DNA of 64,000 nt from Pelecanus crispus (taxonomy: Eukaryota; Chordata; Aves; Pelecaniformes; Pelecanidae), in NCBI RefSeq assembly GCF_030463565.1, contig NC_134654.1, forward strand, positions 14,834,202 through 14,898,201. The letters are read 5' to 3'. A model generated the notes under the pieces. The model saw only the letters and a program-made list of their open reading frames with translations, was not told the origin of the DNA and did not search any database. Below are positions 20,543-33,482 of this stretch, piece after piece (within the stretch, counting starts at the first letter, position 1; each line of letters opens with the position of its first letter). Position numbers and translations under genes: made by a program.

Positions 20543-21009
20543 GTGTGCCCGACTCCCAGCTCCTCTGTCGTGCCTTCCTCTGCTCTGTGAAGTTGGTAAG
20601 TCCCAATTCATTTTGCCTCTTGTCTCCTCGCTTGGCAGGACAGTTTTTGTGGAGAGGGCTGCATGCATTTTGCCTCCCTTGTCCTCGGTGAATGGTCTAG
20701 GACGTGAAACAGGGCATTGGTTGGTTTCTTTGCCAGACGTCGTTCTTTCCAAGGCTCAGGACGTACGGCCAGCACTCCCTAAGCAATGGCCGGCCACTTC
20801 CTCCACCATCCGCAGTTCAGCAATGCTCCTTTTGCGTTCCTGGCATGACGAGGAGCTTCCTTGACTCGTGCCCCATCGCAAATCTCTCTCCGCTGAGCTC
20901 CCAGGCGCTGCCTGTCCTCAGAGGAGCCGAGCTGCGGGTCTGAAAGGGCTCGACAGCTAACGCCCTCTGCTCCCTCCCGGTCTTGCAGGGTCGCCTCCCT
21001 CCGCGAGAC

Positions 21010-21339
21010 ATGTCGTGCTACAGCCCGTGCCTGCCAGCTGCCTGCGGCCCAACCCCGCTTGCCAACAGCTGCAACGAGCCGTGCGTCACCCGGTGCGCCG
21101 ACTCCAGCGTTGCGATCCAGCCCCCGCCAGTCCTGGTGACGCTGCCGGGCCCAATCCTCAGCTCCTTCCCTCAGAGCACAGCCGTGGGGTCCACCGCGTC
21201 AGCTGCCGTGGGGAGCTCTCTCAGCGCTGGCAGTGTGCCCATCGCTTCTGGGGGCTCCCTGGGGCTGGGGGGCTTTGGGTGGTCCGGTCTGGGCCGTGGG
21301 CTCTGCGGGCCTCTGGGACGGGGCAATCTCTTATGCTGA
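21010..21339 (+). CDS. Feather-type beta-keratin, plus copy 3
   Basis: Same 109-residue protein. Intron 20596-20988, with a private A-to-T change at 20,705. The 3' UTR carries A at 21475 (shared with plus copy 4 and, on the other strand, minus copy 1) and a private change near 21,511. Sharing of the 21475 variant across orientation is direct evidence that the arms exchange sequence. Confidence 0.96.
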   Translation: MSCYSPCLPAACGPTPLANSCNEPCVTRCADSSVAIQPPPVLVTLPGPILSSFPQSTAVGSTASAAVGSSLSAGSVPIASGGSLGLGGFGWSGLGRGLCGPLGRGNLLC

Positions 21340-21747
21340 AGCCCGTGGATTGCCGGCCCGTGGTCGGTCGAGCGCCAGGAGCCGCCAGGAAAGCCCTGGA
21401 GCCAGCCCGGAGAGCGCGGCCATGGTCTGCAGAGGAGCCGAGCTCCCAACCGCTCCGCCTGGAGGAAGGGGCCCACGCTGGCCTTCCGACTCTTCCCAGG
21501 GAAGCCCCTCTCCTTCCCCGCCTTGCTCTGCTTCGCCTTATGCTCCCCATGCGATGCCTCCTCCTTCCTTCCGTGCCAATGGGTCTAGGTGATGCATGAC
21601 TTGCCAGAGCCTTGAAGGGGAAAAGGAAAAGCAGCACCCCTGGCGTGGAGGTTTTCCTTTGGACGGCAGCACTTCTCTGAGCTTTACTCAGCCTCCAAAA
21701 GGCATTGCTTAAGCTCTCGCCTCTTCCATCTTCCTGTGATTTTTCTC

Positions 21748-21753
21748 ATTAAA
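21748..21753 (+). terminator. Poly(A) signal, plus copy 3
   Basis: ATTAAA in the usual position. Confidence 0.75.
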
Positions 21754-23099
21754 GACATTGGGCATCAGCTTTGCAAGAGAGTCATGTTTCGTTCTCCCCT
21801 CTTCTCCAATCCCAGCCGGCTGAGTGCCCAAAAGAGTTCCTCCCTTGGTAGAACTACGGGTTTCTCCGTAGTTCCTGGCCTCGAGAGCGCCTCGTCTTTC
21901 GCCCCTGACATCCCGTAGCAATGGTGACAAGGCCGGTTTGGGGTGAGAGCTCTTGCGGAAGGAGCCCCATTACTCATCGGCACGCCTCGACAGGCACAAA
22001 ACACAGTATGAAGGAAGCCCGAATTTTCTGTTGAATGTCCCTGTGCTGCACTGATTAGAGCAGGGACTCAACACACCGCTGCATTAATGAGAGCCAATGA
22101 TGGCCCTGGCTACTTTGTTAGGGAAGTCTTTGTTAAGAACCCAGAAAGGGAATCCCAGGAATTTTTTGCATCCACAGCGGGGAGTGCCAGCAGTCTGGGG
22201 AAGGAGTGTGGCAGAGCCTTGTTCACATGTCTCCGCACTTACAGGCCCATGGGGTGGGCTGGGGCTGGAGAAACTACTCGGAGTGTCCGGGGTGCAAGTG
22301 GTTCTGGTCCCAGCCCCCAAGGCTGTGCACCGCTCCCCTTTGTCCAGGACAGGAATTAACCGGGCGGAGGAGAAAGAGAGGCTCCCAGGGCCCTGCCGTC
22401 GGTGTCCATCCCACGGTGCGCAATCCCGTACCCACCTTTCTGTTATCCACCAGGGGCAGCAAGCCTGGCCTCTGCACCATTTCCCCCAGCTCAAGGTGTG
22501 ACCTTCAAGGCACAGAGAGGTCTGGGCTCAGGGGACCAGCGCAGTGGTTTCAACTCTCTGCAGCACTGGAGCTCTGGCAGGTAAAAAGAGGAGTTGTGTG
22601 CAGTGGGGCCGGTGCCCCTCGGCTCCCTCTTCATTCCTGACTGTTAGCTGTGCTGGGAGAGAAGCAGCCTGTGATGGGATCCTGGGTGAGCACGAGGGGG
22701 AACGGCACAGAGGTGCCACGGCCAAGCGTGAGGCACGTGCTCTGTCCTGGTGGAAACTCCACCAAGTCAAGTGTGAGTGACCCCTGTCCATATGAGCTGG
22801 TGGTATCCTTCCAGAATGCGAGGGGAACGTGGCTGGCGACAAATCGATCTCAAAGTCAGGCTCAAGTCCTTTGGAGGCGCTGAGCCACTCCGGGTTCACT
22901 CTCCCGTGTTCCTTCCCGGGAAGGAGCGGGGGGCTCTCTCTGCTGTTCAGTCATTTTCTGATGTGAACGCTGAGACCTATTTCCCAAAGGTCCCCGGAGC
23001 TCAGCCCAGCTGTCGGGAGAGTGGAGGCAGCCCCAAAAGGCGAAAGCTGGAGGCTGGCTCCTTCTCTCCCGTGTCAAACCGCGTAAAAAGGTGTAGGAG

Positions 23100-23204
23100 T
23101 CAGGAGCAGGAGCAGGAGCAAGGAGCTGGAGCCGGAGCAGGAACAGGAGCAGGAGCAGCAGGAGCAGTGGCAGCGGCAGCAGTGGCAGGAGCAGCATCAG
23201 CATG
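23100..23204 (+). repeat. GGAGCA/CAG-rich simple repeat, unit 3
   Basis: Same structure as in unit 1. Confidence 0.85.
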
Positions 23205-23206
23205 CT

Positions 23207-23288
23207 GACGAGGTGGCCGAGTGGTGAAGGCGATGGACTGCTAATCCATTGTGCTCTGCACGCGTGGGTTCGAATCCCATCCTCGTCG
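23207..23288 (+). tRNA. tRNA-Ser(GCT), copy 3
   Basis: Identical to copy 1, although the surrounding unit 3 sequence carries several private substitutions. Confidence 0.95.
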
Positions 23289-23508
23289 GCCAGCCCAACA
23301 ATGGTCAGAGTTTCTGAGTGTGAGCAGCTCGATGTGTGCCCCCAAGTAAGCCTTTGTTTTGAGAAGAGAGTTGCCTGAAAAGAACTTGCAAGGTTCTGAA
23401 GTGGCTCAGGACACACCTCAACCTCTTCTGTCTCCACACAGGCCAGAGGAACAAGGAGGGAAAGAAGGAGGGTCCAGGGAACTCGCAGGACGGCCAGCCT
23501 CTCCTCAG

Positions 23509-23726
23509 TCCCTGGGAAGATGATAGAGCAAAACGTCCTGGAAGTAGTTTCCAAACATAGCTAGCCCAGGAAGGTGGTTGGGAGTAGTAAGCATGGATTT
23601 ACAAAGGAGAAGTCATGCTTAACCAAGCTGGTAGCCTTCTACGGTGAGGTGACTAGCTTAGCTTGGTGGAGCAGGGAAGAGCAGTGGATGTTGTTTACCT
23701 TGCCTTTCAGTAAGGCTCAACCAGCC
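23509..23726 (+). mobile_element. CR1 fragment (RT region), unit 3
   Basis: Unit duplication copy of the 3005-3222 fragment. Confidence 0.8.
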
Positions 23727-23832
23727 ACGGGAACGAAAAACAAAATACGCGTACACCACTTTCTGTCACAGCACGTTTCAAGTAAGATTTTTTTTCTCTT
23801 TTTATGGGAGGCATTGTGCTCTTATCTGTTCT

Positions 23833-24184
23833 CAGAATCTCAGAATCGTTGGGGTTGGGAGGGACCTCCTGGGATCCTTCAGTCCAAGCCAACCGCTCCA
23901 GCAGGGTCAACTTGAGCTGGTTGCTTAGCACATAGTCCAGCTGGGTTTTGAGTATCTCCACGGATGGAGACTCCACAACCTCTCTGGGCAACCTGGTCCG
24001 CTGTTTGACCCGCCTCACAGTAAGAAAGTGGTTTCTTGCCTTGAGATGGAATTTCATGTGGTTTAATCTGTGCCCATTGCCTCTTGCGCTGCCGGTTGGT
24101 ACTACTGAGAAGAGTGTGGCTCCCTCTTCATTGCCTTCCATCAGGTATGGGAAGAATCCCAGCTCTCACAGCCTCCCCTCATAC
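23833..24184 (-). mobile_element. CR1 3' fragment, unit 3
   Basis: Duplicate of the minus-oriented tail with two private substitutions (near 23,934 and 23,961). Confidence 0.85.
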
Positions 24185-25402
24185 TTCAGACACACCGAGC
24201 CCTTAGCCAGTTTTGTGACAAAGCAGGGATCTGCAGGGAAGACCCGTGTGGAGGCCGGAGTAGCCAGCAGCCAGCCCATGCCACCAAGGGATGTGCTGTC
24301 CCGGGTGCTCAGGAGCGACTTGGCAGGGGTCAGGGGGGACAGGGACGATCCAGCGTGGTTATGAAAGGCACAGAGGTGGCTGGAACCGCTTCCTGCCCAC
24401 ACGACCTCCCCTCTCTTACACACGTTTGCGCTTCTGCCTCTCTGGCCACCTGCCTTGCTCTCCCAGTCCCTGGACGTTTCCTGGGGATATCCCTTCCCCA
24501 CGACCGCGGGGCTCTTGCTCTCCCCACCTTGCTCTCCTCTGGGCACGCTTCCCAGTAGTTTTGCAACTTCTAAGGATGCCTCGTGGCTCATGGTGATCAG
24601 CACCTGTGAGCAGCGTGCCTGGACGCGCCAGCGTGCAAACAAGATGTGAGAAGAGGAGAGTGGGCTTTGGCCAAGGGGCTCAGAGCTCAGAATGCTGCTG
24701 ACCCCACCCCCCTACGCAACACCCCACCCCCCCCCACCCCCCGCCAGCCTCGCATATCCCTAAGGCCTGCGAGCCAGGTAGAGGGGACCACTGCCCCCGC
24801 TGCCAGCCCAGTTGGGTCTGAATCCAGAGGGAGAGTCTGTGGGAGATGAGAAAGGGGCTGCCTGCTGCGGAGAGGTCAGCTTCTTCATCGGCACCTTAAC
24901 CTCACCTGGACAGCCTCAGGGAAGAGAAGAAGAGCAGAACTCTTTCTCATCGACAGACGAGCTTGGCGGTTTGGACAGACCAGAAGGATCCCTTTCTGTT
25001 TGGTGGCTGCTGAGCCCAGGAGCCCAGCAGAGCTCAGGCTGCCACAGCTCCATGCCCCTAGGCCCAGCCAGCAGCGAGGCTGAGCATGCCTCCCAGGAGG
25101 CACACACACCCCTCCACCAATCCATGTGTACAACCCGTAGACACACGGCCGACCACACCGCCCAACAAAGGGCACTGAGAGCCTCATCCAGGTCCCCTTT
25201 CTGGCCAGGCAAGCATCCTCAACAGCAAACGATGCCTGAGTGACAGCCATGTTCTCCCATCTTCCCTCTACTTTTGCCACGTTCCTTCCTCCCGGTTCCA
25301 GCCTGGACCCTCCCTCCCTCCACCTCTGGTTCCTCCCGCAAAACATCCCATGCTGAGTCTCGTGCTGTCCTGTGATGCTCTTCCCCTGCACTCATCACAG
25401 TT

Positions 25403-25712
25403 TTCCAGTACTTAGAGGCCGCTGCAAAGAGGACGGAGACTCTCTCTTAACAAAGAGACGCATGGAGAGGACAGGGAGCACCTGGGAGGGGTTTCACCTT
25501 GATGTAAGAAAGACATTTTCTACAGTGAGGACAACCATTCGCTGCAATGGCCTCCCCAGGGACATGCTAGAGTCCCCATGACCGGAGGTTTTCAAGATGC
25601 CATTGGACAGGATGCTAGATAATCCCATGCAGGCTCCCTTTCCCGCAAAAGGTTGGACCGGATGGTCTTTTGAGGTCCCTTCCAATCAGGGCGATTCTAT
25701 GATTGTATGACT
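25403..25712 (+). mobile_element. CR1 3' end, unit 3
   Basis: Duplicate of the 4899-5208 tail with the CAATGG variant shared only with unit 4. Confidence 0.88.
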
Positions 25713-25831
25713 ATTTGGGAGAAACCCGTAGTTCTACCAAGGGAGGAACTCTTTTGGGCACTCAGCCGGCTGGGATTGGAGAAGAGGGGAGAACGAAACA
25801 TGACTCTCTTGCAAAGCTGATGCCCAATGTC

Positions 25832-25837
25832 TTTAAT
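25832..25837 (-). terminator. Poly(A) signal, minus copy 3
   Basis: ATTAAA on the minus strand. Confidence 0.75.
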
Positions 25838-26245
25838 GAGAAAAATCACAGGAAGATGGAAGAGGCGAGAGCTTAAGCAATGCCTTTTGGAGGCTGAGTA
25901 AAGCTCAGAGAAGTGCTGCCGTCCAAAGGAAAACCTCCACGCCAGGGGTGCTGCTTTTCCTTTTCCCCTTCAAGGCTCTGGCAAGTCATGCATCACCTAG
26001 ACCCATTGGCACGGAAGGAAGGAGGAGGCATCGCATGGGGAGCATAAGGCGAAGCAGAGCAAGGCGGGGAAAGAGAGGGGCTTCCCTGGGAAGAGTCGGA
26101 AGGCCAGCGCGGGCCCCTTCCTCCAGGCGGAGCGGTTGGGAGCTCGGCTCCTCTGCAGACCATGGCCGCGCTCTCCGGGCTGGCTCCAGGGCTTTCCTGG
26201 CGGCTCCTGGCGCTCGACCGACCACGGGCCGGCAATCCACGGGCT

Positions 26246-26575
26246 TCAGCATAAGAGATTGCCCCGTCCCAGAGGCCCGCAGAGCCCACGGCCCAGACCG
26301 GACCACCCAAAGCCCCCCAGCCCCAGGGAGCCCCCAGAAGCGATGGGCACACTGCCAGCGCTGAGAGAGCTCCCCACGGCAGCTGACGCGGTGGACCCCA
26401 CGGCTGTGCTCTGAGGGAAGGAGCTGAGGATTGGGCCCGGCAGCGTCACCAGGACTGGCGGGGGCTGGATCGCAACGCTGGAGTCGGCGCACCGGGTGAC
26501 GCACGGCTCGTTGCAGCTGTTGGCAAGTGGGGTTGGGCCGCAGGCAGCTGGCAGGCACGGGCTGTAGCACGACAT
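26246..26575 (-). CDS. Feather-type beta-keratin, minus copy 3
   Basis: Same 109-residue protein. Intron 26597-27032. Codon 16 (Pro) is CCA (base 26528), shared with minus copy 4 only; all other copies use CCG. The 3' UTR marker at 26110 is the common C form, so this gene is a sister of minus copy 4 but differs from its plus neighbour in the same unit at that marker. Confidence 0.96.
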   Translation of the reverse strand: MSCYSPCLPAACGPTPLANSCNEPCVTRCADSSVAIQPPPVLVTLPGPILSSFPQSTAVGSTASAAVGSSLSAGSVPIASGGSLGLGGFGWSGLGRGLCGPLGRGNLLC

Positions 26576-27093
26576 GTCTCGCGGAGGGAGGCGACCCTGC
26601 AAGACCGGGAGGGAGCAGAGGGCGTTAGCTGTCGAGCCCTTTCAGACCCGCAGCTCGGCTCCTCTGAGAGCGAACAGTTGCGTGGGTAGGGTCAGATCTC
26701 CCTGGGAAGTTCCTTTCCGTGCCAGGAGTGGCCAAGGCAGGTCGCTGCACTGTGGATGGGGGAGGAAGCACCTGGTGACCGGTCAGACGGTACTGGACGT
26801 CCAGCCTCAGACGTCAGCAGAGGCCCTGCTACAGAAGAGCCCAACTGACTGACTCCCTCTCGGAAGGGAACAAAGCCTTCCCTCTTCCCTCACCAACGCA
26901 CCTCCCGGAAGAGGGCAGCACAGTGTATTTTCAAGCCTGGACCACGTACCAGAGGGAGCATGCACAGAAGGGAAGCAGTCCCCCTGACAGAAATCCCACC
27001 AGCAGGAAGAGAAGGAGTGAGTTCAGACTTACCAAGTTCACCGCGGAGAGCAAGGGAAGAGATGTGGATGGAAGGGCCTGGAGTGGCACAGGC

Positions 27094-27101
27094 TTTTTAT
27101 C
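27094..27101 (-). promoter_or_regulatory. TATA-like box, minus keratin copy 3
   Basis: GATAAAAA on the minus strand. Confidence 0.7.
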
Positions 27102-27726
27102 TGGTGAGCTAGTGCCTGAGGAGACCTGAAACACACCTTCTTTGTGAAGCACGTAAACAAAGAGCAATTTGAGGCTTGCAAAGCACAGCCAGGAGATGAA
27201 GAACTTGTCTCTTTCATCTGAAAGGTCTGGCTTGCATTTCCCTATTGGGTGAGAGCACGGTGATGCATTAGACGCTGGCTCCTCAAAGCAACGGTCATCT
27301 GAGGTCCCATGCCAGGTCCCAGGAACGGGTTTCAGTAGCTCCAGGCCCTGCATGTGGGTTGTGCCCATCCTTGCTGGGGAACGTGACTACCACTCTCAGC
27401 CAGGCCTTCAGCTGTGGAGCCCTCCTGACGAAGGCCACTCACGTGGGTCTCCTGCTGAAGGGCTGAGGCTGACCCTGAGAAACACAAGGCCCCACAGGGC
27501 CGTGGAAGGGCTCAGCAATCGGCCAAGCCCCGGCTGGATGCCTGTCCGGCCGAGGGACACGGAAAGGAGGGGACTCAGATCCCCAGAGGTGGTTGGAAGG
27601 TGAACGCCAGAGAAGGACCCTCTCTGAGATGGAGAGACGGGCCACTGTGTGAAGGGATGGGGGCACTGGGACCATTCCCAGAGGTGGCCAGGTAGCTCTG
27701 TGGTGGCCTCAAAACAAAGGAAAAAA

Positions 27727-27753
27727 GGGGGAGGGGGGCGGGGCGGGGGGAGG
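27727..27753 (+). other. G-quadruplex motif, unit 3
   Basis: Identical to the unit 1 motif. Confidence 0.8.
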
Positions 27754-28368
27754 TCTTGTTCTACGGAAATCAGTCCATTGTCATTCTCAAAATTCTCATT
27801 CTCAAAGAGGGCAGGCAGTCAGTGCCAAGGGTGCAAGGTCAAAGTGGCTGAGGAGTGAACTCACAGGCATTTGACTGAGGGTGCTTTTCACTTTTCGCAA
27901 GGCTGGTTGCCTTGTGAAAAGTCCTGAGAAGGACACGCCCTCTTGTGGCTGCAGTTCAAAGCAGAAGGCGTCTTGCGGAGCAAGGATGGGCCTGTGCTGT
28001 CCGCTTCCTGCCCTCAGGTGTTACCACACGCCTGCTGGGGCAGGTGGATGCATGCGCCCTCTCCCGCTGCCTCAGCTTTGCTCAGGCGCAGCAAATGCCA
28101 GGCTCCTCATTGCGGTAGAGGAATGCCTCCCCACCCTTCCCGCACTCAGCAGCGGGGCAGGATGGCAGGCCAAGGAGGAGAGCAGCCCAGCGACGGTACT
28201 CACCGCCTGCTGTGGTGGAGCTGTGACGGGCTGTGTCACGCTCCTGTCTGGTGGCAAAGGAGGCTACGTGAGGAGCAGAGTGTCTGTCCTGGCCTCTGCT
28301 CCTCTTTGCATGACCTCTCAATTGCCAGAAGGGAGAGCAGAGAGGGAGGAGCAGCAAGGCTGTTCTTC

Positions 28369-28527
28369 AAGAAGAAGAAGAAGAAGAAGAAGAAGAAGAA
28401 GAAGAAGAGGAGGAGGAGGAAGAAGAAGAAGAAGAAGCAGAAGGAGGAGGAGGAGGAGGAGGAGGAGGAGGAGGAGGAGGAGGAGGAGGAGGAGGAGGAG
28501 GAGGAGGAGGAGGAGGAGGAGGAGAAG
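28369..28527 (+). repeat. GAA/GGA purine tract, unit 3 (159 bp)
   Basis: Longest of the four. The short GAA stretch after the lone C is one triplet shorter than in other units and the terminal GGA block is the longest. Confidence 0.92.
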
Positions 28528-30811
28528 TTCTCTCTTTACCCACCGCGGCCTTTGGCACTTGCTGGTGCACAATAGTAGTTCGAGCGCTAATCCGTTAGTG
28601 CACCAGCCGGGAGCAGAGCAGCCATAGGGCAGGTCGTCCCATTTGGGGAGCTTCCCTCGGGGCTGGTTCGTGCTGGCAGCTTCCTCCGCGGAGACTGCTG
28701 TGGGCAACCCGTGCCTCTTCTGCGGGGCTGGGCCATGTCTCAAAGGGCCACATCTCGGGTCTTTGGGGGCCGGAAGAGACAGGCAGCCACTTCCCCACCC
28801 TTCAGTTGAGAACATGCTGGGGGTCGAGTGCCTCGCAAGTTCCTCACAGAGCCTCATAGCCTTTCAGGAGGGAGCATCACTGGCTGCTTTGTCAGTGCAC
28901 TTCCAGTTCCACCTGGAAGAGCGGCACGAGGGGCTGCCTCCCACGCTGGCGCCATACTGACTCCTGGGACCTGTTTCGGCCTGTACGGAGGGAGCACGTT
29001 TCTGCTGTGAGCTGTGGCACTGGGTCGACCGTCCCGGCAGGATGGCACGACAGCCCCAGAGCACAGCCCTGCTGGAAACAACGGCAGAAGGGAGACAGAG
29101 CCCTCAATCCTTTGCAGGACAAGGCAACATCCCCCTTCCAAGACCCTTCCCCAAACGGCACGGCCGCTCGGGTGAGAGCATGGCCCATCTTCCCAAGAAG
29201 CACGGGCAGTGGGAGGCTTTTTCCAGGCAGCTCTCAGGGCTGGCGACACGCGCCTGGCCTTTGAGCTGCCCCAGACCTTTCCAGACCGGCACAGTCTCCT
29301 CTATGCCTCGTAGGGTAGCAGGGAGCACCACCTGGTGCCACTCAGCGGCTGCAGCCACTGAGTCCGGTGGTCTGTCACAACGGTCCGTCAAAAAAGCAGG
29401 CTCCCCAGGTCCTGGACACATAGGGGCGGCAACTTTCCTCAGTTTGGTCTGTGCTCCAGAAACGTCCGGGAGCGGGAACGTCGGGGCACGTCCGTGCTGT
29501 CCTTCTCTGGCAGCTGTTTCACCAAGGAGCATGACAGGATCTCAAGGAGTCACCAAGTGGTTGGGCAAGATGCTAACAGCCATGACAACGCTGTACAAAA
29601 AGCTGCATTTCTGCAGGAATGCGGACGTGAGGTTGCGCCTAGGGTCCTCTGCACGTCTGAATCCTTGTCCCCCGGAGCCCCCGATGCTAGCACGTGGATG
29701 ATTTGCACCGAGGTGGGGCTGAGGTCTCTCATACTGCCTTGGCACTTTTTGGTGACTCACAGGTGACTCCGAGGTGGTCTGCTGGTGCCACCTTGCAATT
29801 AAAGGGACCCGAATGTGCCAATCCATCCCTGCCAGGGATGAGCCAGGGAAAACAAGCCAGACCCTCTGGGTCAGTGACCTGAACAAGCCAGCCGGCAATG
29901 ATGCAAAGATGACTGTTGTTTGGGAAGACTGCGCCGAAGCAGACAGGCCCACTTGGCGATGGCTCACTTTCAGGCACGAGTCAGCAGGCTCCTTCACGGC
30001 TCTGCAGGGCCACGTTGAGCCGTTGCTTCTCCTCGGGAGAGCAACGAGTAAAGTCGTGGCAGGCAAGGCAAGGGCTGTGCAGTTCCCAGAGAAAACACTC
30101 TGGCCTTTCCTGACTGCAGACAGCAGCTGAACTGCGGGGCTCCCTTTGCACGGCTGGAAAGTGTGTGCGTCTCCGAGGCCTGAGGGGAGCAGAGATCTGC
30201 CACCGAGTAGCCTGATCCACTCCAGCAATGGCCTGAGTGGACACACATCCCTGCGCACAACGGGGTTTCTCTGCAGACCGCAGGAGGGCCTTGTATGACC
30301 ATCGCCTTCCAATCACCCCGCGGGGGTCTGAGTCTCCTCGGTTCTCTGTCCCTCAGCAGAACAGCCATCCCGCAGAGGCTCCCCTGGGCTCTGAGCAACT
30401 CCATAGCCTGCAGGCGCTGGTGTTGCTCAGGGTCGGCCTCAGCCAGTCAGAGAGAGACCCTTCTGAGTGGCCTTCAGGTGTGCTCCACAGGCAAAGTCCG
30501 ATGTAAGTGGTGGCCACGTTCCCCGGGAAGGGCGGGGCGCGCACAACTCCTGCTCATGGCCTGAATCTGCTGCGAGGCTTCACCAGCAACTGGAATGACA
30601 CCTCAAACGAGTGCTGGTCTGGGGAAGAAACATAATTGCTATCAACAAAATCACTTGAGTGCTACCCGGCATGAAAAGGGAGCCAAGCGTTTCAGGCAAA
30701 GGAGGCGTGTCTTTCATCTACCAGCAGAGCTCTGAGGAGCCAAAATTGCTGTTTCTCAACACGCTTCATGTTTGTGCCATTTTTCAGCTCCCCTGGGGCT
30801 CTGGGCCGCAG

Positions 30812-30818
30812 TATAAAA
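30812..30818 (+). promoter_or_regulatory. TATA box, plus keratin copy 4
   Basis: TATAAAA. Confidence 0.85.
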
Positions 30819-31285
30819 GTGTGCCCGACTCCCAGCTCCTCTGTCGTGCCTTCCTCTGCTCTGTGAAGTTGGTAAGTCCCAATTCATTTTGCCTCTTGTC
30901 TCCTCGCTTGGCAGGACAGTTTTTGTGGAGAGGGCTGCATGCATTTTGCCTCCCTTGTCCTCGGTGAATGGTCTAGGACGAGAAACAGGGCATTGGTTGG
31001 TTTCTTTGCCAGACGTCGTTCTTTCCAAGGCTCAGGACGTACGGCCAGCACTCCCTAAGCAATGGCCGGCCACTTCCTCCACCATCCGCAGTTCAGCAAT
31101 GCTCCTTTTGCGTTCCTGGCATGACGAGGAGCTTCCTTGACTCGTGCCCCATCGCAAATCTCTCTCCGCTGAGCTCCCAGGCGCTGCCTGTCCTCAGAGG
31201 AGCCGAGCTGCGGGTCTGAAAGGGCTCGACAGCTAACGCCCTCTGCTCCCTCCCGGTCTTGCAGGGTCGCCTCCCTCCGCGAGAC

Positions 31286-31615
31286 ATGTCGTGCTACAGC
31301 CCGTGCCTGCCAGCTGCCTGCGGCCCAACCCCGCTTGCCAACAGCTGCAACGAGCCGTGCGTCACCCGGTGCGCCGACTCCAGCGTTGCGATCCAGCCCC
31401 CGCCAGTCCTGGTGACGCTGCCGGGCCCAATCCTCAGCTCCTTCCCTCAGAGCACAGCCGTGGGGTCCACCGCGTCAGCTGCCGTGGGGAGCTCTCTCAG
31501 CGCTGGCAGTGTGCCCATCGCTTCTGGGGGCTCCCTGGGGCTGGGGGGCTTTGGGTGGTCCGGTCTGGGCCGTGGGCTCTGCGGGCCTCTGGGACGGGGC
31601 AATCTCTTATGCTGA
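31286..31615 (+). CDS. Feather-type beta-keratin, plus copy 4
   Basis: Same 109-residue protein. Intron 30872-31264. The 3' UTR has A at 31751, as in plus copy 3 and minus copy 1, but lacks the private plus copy 3 changes. Its plus-type 3' flank leads to the last tRNA-Ser gene. Confidence 0.96.
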   Translation: MSCYSPCLPAACGPTPLANSCNEPCVTRCADSSVAIQPPPVLVTLPGPILSSFPQSTAVGSTASAAVGSSLSAGSVPIASGGSLGLGGFGWSGLGRGLCGPLGRGNLLC

Positions 31616-32023
31616 AGCCCGTGGATTGCCGGCCCGTGGTCGGTCGAGCGCCAGGAGCCGCCAGGAAAGCCCTGGAGCCAGCCCGGAGAGCGCGGCCATG
31701 GTCTGCAGAGGAGCCGAGCTCCCAACCGCTCCGCCTGGAGGAAGGGGCCCACGCTGGCCTTCCGACTCTTCCCAGGGAAGCCCCTCTCTTTCCCCGCCTT
31801 GCTCTGCTTCGCCTTATGCTCCCCATGCGATGCCTCCTCCTTCCTTCCGTGCCAATGGGTCTAGGTGATGCATGACTTGCCAGAGCCTTGAAGGGGAAAA
31901 GGAAAAGCAGCACCCCTGGCGTGGAGGTTTTCCTTTGGACGGCAGCACTTCTCTGAGCTTTACTCAGCCTCCAAAAGGCATTGCTTAAGCTCTCGCCTCT
32001 TCCATCTTCCTGTGATTTTTCTC

Positions 32024-32029
32024 ATTAAA
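32024..32029 (+). terminator. Poly(A) signal, plus copy 4
   Basis: ATTAAA in the usual position. Confidence 0.75.
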
Positions 32030-33375
32030 GACATTGGGCATCAGCTTTGCAAGAGAGTCATGTTTCGTTCTCCCCTCTTCTCCAATCCCAGCCGGCTGAG
32101 TGCCCAAAAGAGTTCCTCCCTTGGTAGAACTACGGGTTTCTCCGTAGTTCCTGGCCTCGAGAGCGCCTCGTCTTTCGCCCCTGACATCCCGTAGCAATGG
32201 TGACAAGGCCGGTTTGGGGTGAGAGCTCTTGCGGAAGGAGCCCCATTACTCATCGGCACGCCTCGACAGGCACAAAACACAGTATGAAGGAAGCCCGAAT
32301 TTTCTGTTGAATGTCCCTGTGCTGCACTGATTAGAGCAGGGACTCAACACACCGCTGCATTAATGAGAGCCAATGATGGCCCTGGCTACTTTGTTAGGGA
32401 AGTCTTTGTTAAGAACCCAGAAAGGGAATCCCAGGAATTTTTTGCATCCACAGCGGGGAGTGCCAGCAGTCTGGGGAAGGAGTGTGGCAGAGCCTTGTTC
32501 ACATGTCTCCGCACTTACAGGCCCATGGGGTGGGCTGGGGCTGGAGAAACTACTCGGAGTGTCCGGGGTGCAAGTGGTTCTGGTCCCAGCCCCCAAGGCT
32601 GTGCACCGCTCCCCTTTGTCCAGGACAGGAATTAACCGGGCGGAGGAGAAAGAGAGGCTCCCAGGGCCCTGCCGTCGGTGTCCATCCCACGGTGCGCAAT
32701 CCCGTACCCACCTTTCTGTTATCCACCAGGGGCAGCAAGCCTGGCCTCTGCACCATTTCCCCCAGCTCAAGGTGTGACCTTCAAGGCACAGAGAGGTCTG
32801 GGCTCAGGGGACCAGCGCAGTGGTTTCAACTCTCTGCAGCACTGGAGCTCTGGCAGGTAAAAAGAGGAGTTGTGTGCAGTGGGGCCGGTGCCCCTCGGCT
32901 CCCTCTTCATTCCTGACTGTTAGCTGTGCTGGGAGAGAAGCAGCCTGTGATGGGATCCTGGGTGAGCACGAGGGGGAACGGCACAGAGGTGCCACGGCCA
33001 AGCGTGAGGCACGTGCTCTGTCCTGGTGGAAACTCCACCAAGTCAAGTGTGAGTGACCCCTGTCCATATGAGCTGGTGGTATCCTTCCAGAATGCGAGGG
33101 GAACGTGGCTGGCGACAAATCGATCTCAAAGTCAGGCTCAAGTCCTTTGGAGGCGCTGAGCCACTCCGGGTTCACTCTCCCGTGTTCCTTCCCGGGAAGG
33201 AGCGGGGGGCTCTCTCTGCTGTTCAGTCATTTTCTGATGTGAACGCTGAGACCTATTTCCCAAAGGTCCCCGGAGCTCAGCCCAGCTGTCGGGAGAGTGG
33301 AGGCAGCCCCAAAAGGCGAAAGCTGGAGGCTGGCTCCTTCTCTCCCGTGTCAAACCGCGTAAAAAGGTGTAGGAG

Positions 33376-33480
33376 TCAGGAGCAGGAGCAGGAGCAAGGA
33401 GCTGGAGCCGGAGCAGGAACAGGAGCAGGAGCAGCAGGAGCAGTGGCAGCGGCAGCAGTGGCAGGAGCAGCATCAGCATG
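33376..33480 (+). repeat. GGAGCA/CAG-rich simple repeat, unit 4
   Basis: Same structure as in unit 1. Confidence 0.85.
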
Positions 33481-33482
33481 CT

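Larger units (their letters stand above)
20505..30780. repeat. Tandem unit 3
   Basis: 10,276 bp, the longest unit because its purine tract is the longest (159 bp). It carries several private substitutions, for example in the plus gene intron (20,705), in the CR1 fragment near 23,934 and 23,961, and near 23,371. It shares other variants only with unit 4 (GAGGTGCC near 22,710; CAATGG near 25,548; a silent change in the minus keratin), so units 3 and 4 look like nearest sisters. Otherwise it is colinear with unit 1. Confidence 0.97.
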